Of a stretch of 64,000 nt of DNA, positions 1-9,042 are shown in pieces. Source of the DNA: Mucor racemosus (Eukaryota > Mucoromycota > Mucoromycetes > Mucorales > Mucoraceae). Numbering within the stretch: the stretch's first letter is position 1; every line of letters starts with the position of its first letter. The stretch lies in assembly GCA_027405735.1 (NCBI GenBank), contig JAPEHQ010000006.1:1922001-1986000 (forward strand), given 5' to 3'. A model generated the notes under the pieces. It had not been told where the DNA came from, searched no databases, and saw only the letters and a list, made by a program, of their open reading frames with translations. The translations under genes were made by a program, and so were the position numbers.

Positions 1-377
1 TTCAATTTAAGGCACTATTGAACCATTAGATCTGTTTGATAGTAATCTATGGATTGAAATGGATCAATCATGATTTAACCGTTCTTGCAAAGTTTGTCAG
101 TTGTCTTGTTTCAACGCTGCGCTAAATGTGCTTGGATGTTGATTTGATAGCTACTTGATTAATTAACCGCTGGGATGAAATAGTATGGTGTCATAATTGA
201 GGTCCAAGGTCCAAGCGTTCTTGGTAATTACTGGGTTAAACTTGGTACTCTAGGATTTTCTTATATCCGATATCAAGACTTGCACTTCAATACATATCGT
301 AGTCGTCAATAGATTGTAAGATGTATTGATACTGTAGAAGGTGATAATGTATGATACTAGTAGGTGGAATACAACAT
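1..377 (+). repeat. R1a repeat, partial copy running off the window's left edge
   Basis: This stretch matches, almost base for base, the segments beginning near 16213, 19278 and 36446, and in reverse orientation the one near 40890-40560. It contains the shared landmarks for the 'ttaaggcactattgaacc' start and the 'ggtgataatgtatgatac' end. It carries no coding capacity. Like the 16.5-kb copy it ends in a 'ggaat.caac' boundary, after which the sequence switches to R1b in inverted order. It is one piece of a dispersed family found at least five times in this 64-kb window. Confidence 0.8.
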
Positions 378-1650
378 ATTGGCTCTTGCATGTATTGCTC
401 TACATCAACAACGCATTGGATTGCATTATTGTCTATAATCTATATTAATAAAGCAAATGCAATTTAAAAACCCAGTATTCCAGTAAAAAATGCAATGGAA
501 TTTTGAGAACGGCGTGATGCTCATGTACAAACCAATTTGTGCCCATACGATTAGCTCATTATTCTCATGGTCAGATTTTATTATTTTGCACAAATAAGGA
601 TAATGATATGCTTATAGCCAACTCTACTATTACGGACACATGGGATTAATGTCATGCACATGGACGAATCTATAGTTCTTCACATACAGGCTTTTCGTTG
701 TGCTCGTGTGCAGTTTCTTTTGTTGTGCCCATATGCATCGTGTTATCTTTTTAGCCATTATTCAGTGAGCACAACAGCTCAGGCTATAGTATGCAGCCCA
801 CCTGGGCACAACAAAATCATCTTGTGCAGCACAGGTCGGCCGTAGTGCTTTTATATATAAATCCTTTAAATTTGTAATTTTGCTGCATCCACCGGTTATT
901 TGTAAGATAATAATGAACCTTTTGATTTGTAATCCTTATTTTCAAGAAGCCAGCTAACTGATATGTGGTAACATTCTTGATTGTTCTTATTGTTCTAAAG
1001 TAAGATCCAAGAAACGGGATATGTGAGACATATCCATTTGTTGGATTTAACTATATGAAATAAGCTCAACTTAAACGTGCTGTGTTACTAATGTAAATAG
1101 ATTGATCTGACATGGAATGTCAGAAAGACATAATCGATCCAAAACTGATCTAATGAATAAATATAATATAGAATCTGTATATAAATATGACAAATTATTG
1201 ATATTAAATAAAGATGATCTTCAGTTTTTGTGTGTGATTTAATTTAACAAGTTTCTTTATTCAATTATACATTTTTTCTTGCTACAATATTTATTTTAAA
1301 TCTTGAGCATTTCAGATTTTATGGACTTTTTTCAAATCCGGTTGTATCATCTTATACTTTTCGACTTAAATACGTTATTAGGCTAATAATGTTGTAGATT
1401 GTATTTATGCTTTACTTAAAATAAGCCTTTGAATTATTAATAGCAATAAAGTCGAACCTTAATTTGTGTATGAAATTTCGATACCTGCATTTTATAACTG
1501 CTTGGAATATTTAAACAAACGCGTCCGGGCTGTCCGGTGATTTTTTCTATAGATTTAAAGCTTGGAAATATCTTTAGGTGGCCGCTTCCGGAGATTATTG
1601 TTCGGCTTTTTTTTTGGAAGAGTGACCATTGGCAAAAATATGAATCATAT
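378..1650 (-). repeat. R1b repeat, inverted relative to R1a
   Basis: Reverse-complement match to the R1 segment at about 36830-37660, and direct match to the right palindrome arm at about 39730-40560. It includes the AT-rich block with hexamers such as 'gggcacaac' and the conserved block near 1440-1640 (landmark 'tccgggctgtccgg'). Short open frames in it recur in every copy because the DNA is repeated. They have no recognisable domain, so I do not call them genes. Here R1b faces the opposite way to R1a, unlike the copies at 19 kb and 36 kb. Confidence 0.75.
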
Positions 1651-2139
1651 AATAATGCTACATTTAATTTAATATCATCAATTAAATGAATCAATAGATT
1701 TGTCATGAACCTGTCAAGCCTAATATATTATTATACTACTATTATTACCCTATATCCTAATCACATCACACATTATTACGTTATCCGAATTGCATATTAA
1801 TCTCCAGCTTATGCAAGAGATTCTATTACTATACGCACTGCGACACAACCAATGGCCACGTTACAATATCAACTTACTCGCATTAAAGTTATAGAGTAAT
1901 TCAGTATCATTATGTTCCTGAAGTCTAGTTCCCTTCGTGAACTAGACTTTTGAATAATTTAGTATAAATAATCATCTTACTTTCATAATTCCTTTTATTT
2001 CTTCGTCAGTTCTCCTCATCATTTTCCTTATTATTATATATTCTGAAATAAACCTAAACATAACAAATAAATCTTTGTCTGTGTCTCTTGCCCCTTATAT
2101 AATATAACCCTGATACAATCATTGCTACTAATAAATTGC
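1651..2139. other. AT-rich spacer between repeats with a perfect hairpin
   Basis: No gene is visible. The stretch lies between R1b and R4. Near 1918-1946 an 11-bp perfect inverted repeat ('aagtctagttc' and its complement) flanks a 7-nt loop. It could be the remains of a further LTR, but I could not find matching ends with a convincing target duplication. Confidence 0.4.
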
Positions 2140-3330
2140 GAGTAAACAAAAACTTAATGTAAATCACTTCTAGCGCAATAATCATAATGTAAGACTATAT
2201 TATTATCAAACAAACTACCACACAATATTAACGTGTATAAAGGTTTACAGTAATAAGCTTAAATCAAGTAGGTACAGCATCGTAAATGTTATGTCAATAT
2301 CATATCCTAGGTCGCACATTCAAGGTCGCAGTCAATATTCGGTATTATAGTAAATCAACAGGTGTACACGTTGATTCACATGCGTCTTAGTAAATTGGTG
2401 TAATGTTCTTAGATAGTAATTCTGTGTAATAGTTATAATGAAAAGTATATAAATACATCCTCTGGATGTATTGTTAATAAAAAGTGTAATATTTTGGCAA
2501 GATTATTTCTTAAGACCGTTTTGACATTTCAGTAAATTCTTGAAAAAGTTCCCAAGTATTATAAAATCTCTTATTTTTAAGACTCACAAAGCTTATAAGC
2601 GGAATATTAATTTAGAAAATTATTTTTGTCCAGATCATCAATTTTGACATTTTTTAAATTTTTTTTTCTAGTTTTGCAAATCTAGAATTAATTATACTAC
2701 CAATTATAAAAACAAAAAATGTACACATATACAGAATTTAATGCTCTATTTGCTCAATAAAAAATATACAATATTTGTATTGCAAAATATCACATGAAAA
2801 TCCTTTAATCAAAAAACCGTTTTTCGGATAAAAGTATAAATTTTCATTACTTAACATTTAATATTAAGCTTTTATGAAAAGTGTATTATCTATAGCTACA
2901 ATTTTCTCTCATAGTGTAGTATATTTAAACGTTGATTTTGGTATCAAAATTTGATTTTTCTGTTTTTTGATCAAAATCATGAGTGTTGGTAAGGACAAAA
3001 TGAGTCACCAAAAATGTCCGCTACAAAATCGGAATTTTCAGACCGTACGTGGTTAGATATAAGAAAAGTTTAAAAAAAACCGCATTTTTATTTAAAACTT
3101 AGATATATACCATAGTATAAGAGACTTGGCCGTTCAATCTTGCTATGCTCAATTACGGCGTCGCTCTATGGGCTTGCTTTCGCAATTTTTTAATGAATCT
3201 ATGATATGACAGACGGTTTTTCTGGTAGAAAATATATGTTTCTATGATAACAGATATTGCCTATTATGTTATAAAAATATATTTGCTTTGGCATCTGCTG
3301 TATGTAATCATATTTCATAGGTGGTCATTT
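2140..3330 (-). repeat. R4 repeat copy A, interrupted by an LTR
   Basis: This matches, in reverse orientation, 22655-23430 (copy B) and 33535-34760 (copy C). Shared landmarks include 'aagcttaaatcaag', 'cgtaaattcttgaaaaag', the block 'ccgctacaaaatcgg' and the end 'gacagacggtttttct'. It has no coding potential. Copy A is split at about 2287-2531 by an inserted LTR. Copies B and C show the uninterrupted sequence. Confidence 0.8.
2287..2531 (+). mobile_element. Solo LTR, 245 bp, inside R4 copy A
   Basis: The insert begins TGTTATGTC and ends GACATTTCA (5'-TG...CA-3'). It is flanked by the 5-bp direct repeat GTAAA at 2282-2286 and 2532-2536. R4 copies at 23410 and 34260 run straight through this site without the insert, which shows the empty site. 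Inside are a TATA-like 'gtatataaatac' near 2446 and an 'aataaa' near 2476, as expected of an LTR promoter and poly(A) signal. No internal retrotransposon region is attached, so this is a solo LTR left by recombination. Confidence 0.82.
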
Positions 3331-3495
3331 ATCATTAAAAAAGCATCTACTACTCACATATCACATACATCAAACCTCAATTCCCTGCAATTAATCATCA
3401 CAAACCAAAAAGTATAAATCCCAAATCCCACGACAATCTCGAATATATTATACAGAAAGAAAAAGTAACGTTTATATAAATCGATAATAATATTT
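3331..3495. other. Spacer downstream of the bS18m gene
   Basis: AT-rich sequence following the stop of the reverse-strand ribosomal protein gene. No further feature seen. Confidence 0.4.
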
Positions 3496-4209
3496 TTAAA
3501 CTCTAAAATCGTATTGTTTGCTAGTACTTGACATTAAGCCTATTGAAATCAAATTAGATTCTACAAATTCTCAAATAAAAATAATGAATAGTTACCCATT
3601 GCTCTTGCACGCTTAATAGCCTTTGCTAATTTACGTTGATTCTTTGCACTGACACCGGTTTGTTCACGGGGTAAGATCTTTCCCATATCAGAAACAAAAT
3701 GTGTCAAAAGTCTAAAGTTTTTGTATTCATGAAGAGGATCTAAACCCAAGACTTCAAATGGATCTTCGGCGGGAGGTGTAGGTTTTCCACGACGTTGACG
3801 TAAAGACTCTCTATAACGTGTGTCGTTTAAATCTTCAGGGTGGTAAATATCGCCTTCGTGGTGAATCTTTTGATAACGTTGAACAGCTTCTGATACAGGT
3901 CTAGCTTTATCCTCTACAAACAAACAATTCAAATGTTAAATCAAAGGCTACATGTAATTACAACATGAGGCAACTTACTTTGAACAGTATCATTGAGTAA
4001 TTCAAGAGTGGCCTTTTCGATACCTAAATAATGATAATAATGAGTCCATGTTGATTATAGAATTATATCGATTTCCATATACTTTTAGGCTTAGCCTCGG
4101 ATGAAGATGTTGTTAATTGCTGAGAAGCTGCAAATGATAATTTTGTGGTTGAAGCAGGGGCTTGAATCACTCGTGAAAGTGAAGAGAATTTACGGACTTG
4201 TGAAAACAT
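3496..4209 (-). CDS. Mitochondrial small ribosomal subunit protein bS18m
   Basis: Four exons read on the minus strand: 4209-4083, 4023-3979, 3913-3596 and 3539-3496, giving about 177 residues. Each junction has GT...AG and keeps frame. The first about 40 residues are rich in Ser, Arg, Gln and Ala with almost no acid residues, as in a mitochondrial presequence. The C-terminal half has the S18 core: [12 protein letters not shown], then [19 protein letters not shown] (shown in part) and AIKRARAMG. Family knowledge: bS18 binds 16S-like rRNA and bS6 on the platform of the small subunit. The last exon is only 44 nt. Without it the protein would lose the usual leucine after AMG. Downstream neighbour GDI is on the same strand, 315 bp away. 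Confidence 0.9.
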
Positions 4210-4524
4210 GATGTATTGGATGCAATAAAAAAGAATCGAAGCAAAAGAAATAAAATTATTATGTTACAAGGGGTCCTAAAAGCTGTCATGGCCCTCTCAT
4301 TTCTTTTCTTCCACAGCCCCGCCCATTAGAATCTGGAGCAAACCCGGTGGTTTAAATTTTTTTCCAATCAAGAAAGGGACGAAAACAGCGAAATCAGGTT
4401 TGTTTTATGAGCAAAAAGCATCAAGAGACATTTATTGAAAATTTAATTATATAAAAAAAAGAGAGAGTGGGTAATGCAAAGAAAAGGTAAAAAGAAAGGA
4501 GGGGTTATATACTAATGCAAACAT
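4210..4524. promoter_or_regulatory. Promoter region of bS18m gene and 3' end of GDI gene
   Basis: 315-bp spacer between two reverse-strand genes. It must hold the terminator of the GDI gene and the promoter and 5' UTR of bS18m. It includes a purine-rich run near 4455-4500. No distinct motif can be assigned. Confidence 0.4.
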
Positions 4525-6125
4525 TTAAGCTTCAATATGATCATTTTCAGATCTCTTTCTGAGAACAAGATCACTTCCTGTCATACGTCTATAGATACTC
4601 TTTACATCATCACAAACAGTTTCGAAATGAGATGTGGCATCATAAGACTTTGATACAAAGACTTGCTCAGCTTTACCGTCAGAAGTAGGTTCTTCAATAG
4701 CAGAGACATGAACAAATTTATCGTGGATAGGACCTAAAACATCCAAACCAGCCTTGATTTCACTCTCGGGGTCCTCAGTTTCAACAATAGTAGAAACAAT
4801 GGCCAAATACATATCCTTGGGACAAACAGCATGATTACTAGAAACACTAGCAACATAAACATCGTGTTTGCGACCCAATTCATTTTGAGGAATAACAATT
4901 TGTACGGAATCAGCCTCGGTTGTGTTGGGAATAGGATGTTTCAAGAAACAAATGGCACGAACAACTTTACCAGTTGCCTCGACCTTATCCTTGGCATAAG
5001 AAGGATCACAAATGATTTGTTTGGCCTTTGCTGTTTCTGATCCGGAACGAATACCAACGGCAACACCGTTTTCGTAAAGGATTTCATCAGCTGCTCTGTC
5101 AAGCATATAGGTACCACCATAAATAGCACTCAATCTAGAATTAAGGAGAGAGGAATTAGAATTAGGAGATTCTGATGAAATAGAAGCTTCTTTTTGAAAG
5201 AAATGATAATGGTATACTTTACCTAGCAAAAGATTGGGGGAGTTCACCTAAACCATGGAGGGGGTAAATGTAAGGGCTTTTACCGTAACGAGCCATAGAA
5301 GCAACATAAAGAACAATCTTTTCAGTAGTTTCACGAGCAGGTTTAGTGAGGTATTGATCGTCCAAGTGAAGTGCCATGGCATGACCTATTTTATATAATT
5401 TAGTGTCATATAATTATTTTGTATCACTGTAATATTACCAATAAAATCTTGGGTTCCAGGTTCAAGACCAAACTTTGCATATACATCAACCATGGTGTTA
5501 CTGTCGAGATTCAAACCTTAATTCAAGTGAATTTATTAGTATCATTTAGACTACTTGATAAACCAAGTTTATAGTTACCTTCATGAGTAGATTCATCATC
5601 ATCTCTATAGTTTTGAATGAATTCAAAGAATTTTTGTAATCTACGCTTCTCAACAAGACCCAATAAAGAAGTGGAAATAGCTTCGGTTTCACTTGCGGGT
5701 ACTTTGGAGATTTTACCGTCCTTGTAAACAAAAGAACCAGCAATTTGCTTGAATTCAAGGTAACGAGTGACATCGGTGTGAGTCAAGAAACGAACGATTT
5801 CACCATTAGCCATCATAAACTTGGGGATCAAATCAATATTATAGTCGCGATCACGACCTAATTCAGCGGGAACCTCAGCATCAGGTCTGTATTTACGGTA
5901 AAGTTGAGTAAGATTCAAAGAAGCAGATTCACCACCATAATAATCATTTCTATCCATATGAAGGACCTTTTTGCCTTCAACAGAAAAGATACCAGAAAGA
6001 ATACATTCTGTTAAACCAGTACCGAGAACAATGATATCGTAATTGTCATCCTAAACATACACAATAATGTTAAGTATACATTATTGACATGATCCCCTTC
6101 ACCAAACTCTTGCAAAACTTACCAT
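4525..6125 (-). CDS. GDI1: Rab GDP-dissociation inhibitor (GDI)
   Basis: Five coding exons on the minus strand: 6125-6123, 6050-5579, 5516-5439, 5385-5223 and 5134-4525, total about 441 residues, the usual GDI length. The first coding exon is only the ATG, directly followed by GTAAG. Exon 2 opens with the dinucleotide-fold region ([20 protein letters not shown]) and the [11 protein letters not shown] signature of sequence-conserved region 1. Later come the mobile effector/domain II region and the FIGHAMAL and [17 protein letters not shown] motifs. Family role: GDI extracts prenylated GDP-bound Rab GTPases from membranes and returns them for new rounds of vesicle traffic. It is normally essential and single-copy in fungi. 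The coding frame is intact. Confidence 0.95.
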
Positions 6126-7251
6126 TTTTATGCGTTTATGTGTATATTTACTTGTAGGAAAAAGGAAATAGAAGAAGAAGAAGAAGAAGAAAAAGAGAAA
6201 AAAGAAATGGATACGGTTGCCTTTTTATTTGTAACAAGACAAGAACACACTAACTCAAGGTAAAACGAATGCAACGTTCCCAAACTAAGGATTTAGAGGG
6301 GTTGTATGTGTTTAATTAGGCCAATGATCAACGTGCCCTCATCTATAATGCAAGCAAAAGCGAGGTACTGTATTGTAGGAGTTTTGATTCAAAACAACGT
6401 GTATCATAATGTCTACAGCACGAGAGTCTGTACGATTTATGGTCTTGTAACTCCATAGTGGTACAAAATAATCTTATTTGTTGATTTCTTTGTTCCCCCT
6501 TTCAGATGTATGTGTATCCGTTTCCCCCCAAAAGAAATTGATCGTTTCTCAAAATGACCTCCTGCCAGATGCAAAATCAAAAAACCATGTCGATATATTT
6601 ACAACCGTGCTCTGTAATAATAGAAACCCTTTTTTGTAAAATAAAAATTACAATATACAATTTCATGTATTTGGAAATAATATCCAGTTTAGATTTCTAA
6701 AATATCTCACTTTTTGCTTTCATAACAATCCTTTGAATTTATGCAAAAAGTTTAAAATTCTGTGCAGCCCAATTTTTTTTTTTTTTTGAAACCGAGTCCA
6801 TCAACGTAAAAAACCTATTACTTTTATATACGGTACCTACGTATTATATGTCTATCGTATACATAAATACATATCACAATAATTTGCATTTAGAAAAGAT
6901 ATAATGTTGTCAATCAAATTGCTATATAGTGCACCTCTTCAACATGTGAAAATAACGTAAATACATACATATTGAATGGCTGTTTATAACTTGTCCTTAT
7001 CATTCGGATCATTAGTATAGATTTCTCACCCCTTTATATCATAAATGTACGGTCATCAACGACAACGATAGTTCACTGACATTGACAACCAATAACCCAT
7101 GTATATAGTTTCAGAACTAAATAGATTATCACACACATACACTGGCGACTTTTTTTTTTAAGAATGATGTATAAAAGAGATGTTTCTTTCTTTGCATGAG
7201 TATATATCTTCTTTTCTTTTTTATTTTGATTTAAAAACAAAAGGTTACCAA
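6126..7251. promoter_or_regulatory. Divergent intergenic region between GDI and the poly-Q gene
   Basis: About 1.1 kb between two start codons that point away from each other. Near 6171-6191, in the GDI 5' leader, lies a (GAA)n tract. A run of T's lies at about 6773-6787. TATA-like strings near 7170 could serve the forward gene. No RNA gene or repeat family seen elsewhere in the window occurs here. Confidence 0.45.
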
Positions 7252-9027
7252 ATGTCTATTAACATACCAAACACTATATCTACCGGTATATCTTTGTCTA
7301 GTACTGCTACAGCACCTTCATTTTCCAACAAGAGCTGTTACCGGTTATATGCTGGTCATGGAAATTGGATAAATCTCAATGCAAAAACCACACAAGATTT
7401 ATTAAAGATATTTGAAAAGGGAGAACCATGTCGCTATCAATTAGCAGCCGGTCTTTTTATTGATATTATTCCAAATGATGTTGATTGCAATAGTAAAAAT
7501 ATTGACATGGTTGGTTTGATGCGCGCAGATCTTGTCTACGAACCTCAAATGATGGAAAATCATGTCCAACAGTTAATGTCGCATTATATCCGTTCTTTAC
7601 TTGATGAACAAGGTATTATCGACGCATTTCCTCCTCTACGACAAGGTGAAGATCTGCCTATTATTACTTCTATTCCTACTCATCGTCATTTGAGTTTGGT
7701 TCCATCTGTTGTGGGTACTGTAAGAAGAGGTCCTAAGTCATCCACTATGAATCAACAAAGAAAGAGTTCTTCTTCATCCTCTTCGGTCACATTGACAGAT
7801 GATGATCATCTTGTCATGTCTTCTTCTTCGTCGACTACACATGATTCATCTTCAACTACCAATGTAAATTCAAATAGAAAGAAAGGTCTAAATAATACTG
7901 TAGCTACTGACACTATTACTTCAAGACGATCTCATCTCAAACGCAGTCGACAAAATAGTAACAATATTGACTCAATTGAATTGATTTCTCATCAACCCAA
8001 AAGACATATGTTATCCTTGGAGTTACCTAATCTAAATAGTGCTGTCATTAACAGCTCTGTTTTTACAAACAATGCAGCATCGATTAATATGTCTTCATTT
8101 ATGGATCATAGTAGTCATAGCAATGGCAATGGTGGTTTACTAGGCTTTCATCAACAGCAGCAAAATAATAATCATCATCAACAATTGCAACATCATACCA
8201 ATACAAATTTTTGGATACCTTCATATCAAAGCTCCCCAACCCCAACAAGTACTCGATCTTCTGGGTTCAATTTCGAATTTGGTATGGATTTTGATCATGC
8301 TTTACAACAGCAACAGCAACAGCAACAACAACAACAACAACAACAACAGCACCAGCACCAGCACCAGCACCAGCACCAGCAACATCAGCATCAAAAGCAA
8401 TCCCCTACAGATATCCTGCATGAATATGATACTAGTAACTTTTCTCATCATATAATGACAAATGAGCATGATATTTATTCTAATAGTGCAGCAGCAGTTG
8501 CAGCTGCAGCGGCAGTAACGCAAATACAACAGCAAAATCATGTAGATCATTCTCATATATTAAATGACAACCAACAACACATGATGACTACTGCTTCTTC
8601 AAGTGATACAACTAGCCTCGAAAGCTTTGTACCTGCATCTCCAATTCCGAATAATTGGCTTGAAAGTAATCATCACCTTCATCAACAACAACCAAGAGAT
8701 GATAATAACTGGCATCAACATCATTTCTCTTCTTCTTCTTCTAATAACAATACTAATAATAATGAAGATCAACATAAAACTGTATTGACAACAGCTCCAT
8801 TGGAATCATCAGTATCAAATGATTTAAAGAAACTCAAGTTTGAATTCACAGAAAATACTACAGTGGAAACACCAGTAATTGCAACGACAGCAACAACACT
8901 TCCTATCGTTGATTTGCTTGGAGATGATAACAATAACAATGAAAATAATAGTAAAAGACATGTATCTCTTTCACATGCTGATAGCATTTCTTCCTCTTCT
9001 TCCTCTTCATCAACCAATTCTCAATAA
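7252..9027 (+). CDS. Poly-Q/His-rich protein with possible WWE-like N-terminal domain
   Basis: One uninterrupted frame of 591 residues from ATG 7252 (an in-frame ATG at 7180 would add 24 hydrophobic residues; 7252 has the better context, aaatgtct). Residues about 29-98 are the only non-repetitive part. The pattern (aromatic start, GNWINL, a spaced FEKGE, GLFIDIIP, then NIDMVGLMRADLVYE) resembles the layout of WWE domains, which bind ADP-ribose or mediate protein contacts in ubiquitin and PARP proteins. This is a remote, by-eye resemblance. The rest is Ser/Asn/His/Gln rich: a Q run near 352-367, an HQ repeat near 368-380, and basic patches around 235-260 that could be nuclear signals. Function unknown. 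Confidence 0.75.
   Translation: MSINIPNTISTGISLSSTATAPSFSNKSCYRLYAGHGNWINLNAKTTQDLLKIFEKGEPCRYQLAAGLFIDIIPNDVDCNSKNIDMVGLMRADLVYEPQMMENHVQQLMSHYIRSLLDEQGIIDAFPPLRQGEDLPIITSIPTHRHLSLVPSVVGTVRRGPKSSTMNQQRKSSSSSSSVTLTDDDHLVMSSSSSTTHDSSSTTNVNSNRKKGLNNTVATDTITSRRSHLKRSRQNSNNIDSIELISHQPKRHMLSLELPNLNSAVINSSVFTNNAASINMSSFMDHSSHSNGNGGLLGFHQQQQNNNHHQQLQHHTNTNFWIPSYQSSPTPTSTRSSGFNFEFGMDFDHALQQQQQQQQQQQQQQQHQHQHQHQHQQHQHQKQSPTDILHEYDTSNFSHHIMTNEHDIYSNSAAAVAAAAAVTQIQQQNHVDHSHILNDNQQHMMTTASSSDTTSLESFVPASPIPNNWLESNHHLHQQQPRDDNNWHQHHFSSSSSNNNTNNNEDQHKTVLTTAPLESSVSNDLKKLKFEFTENTTVETPVIATTATTLPIVDLLGDDNNNNENNSKRHVSLSHADSISSSSSSSSTNSQ
8305..8395 (+). repeat. CAA/CAG and CAGCAC microsatellite coding poly-Q and (HQ)n
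   Basis: An uninterrupted run of CAA/CAG codons, followed by four or more CAGCAC units, gives glutamine then alternating His-Gln. It is in frame, so length change would alter the protein without a frameshift. Confidence 0.85.
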
Positions 9028-9042
9028 AAATTTATTTTATTT

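Noticed and set aside
1437..1706. Conserved 75-89-residue frame present four times (also 19639, 36829, 40333)
   Set aside because: It is conserved because the DNA repeat R1b is repeated. No start context, domain or length conservation beyond the repeat; two copies are mirror images in the palindrome.
1653..2065. Possible 410-bp LTR with TGCTACAT...CATAACA ends and AATAA on both sides
   Set aside because: AATAA duplications arise by chance in such AT-rich DNA, ends show no inverted symmetry, and no empty site or second copy was found.
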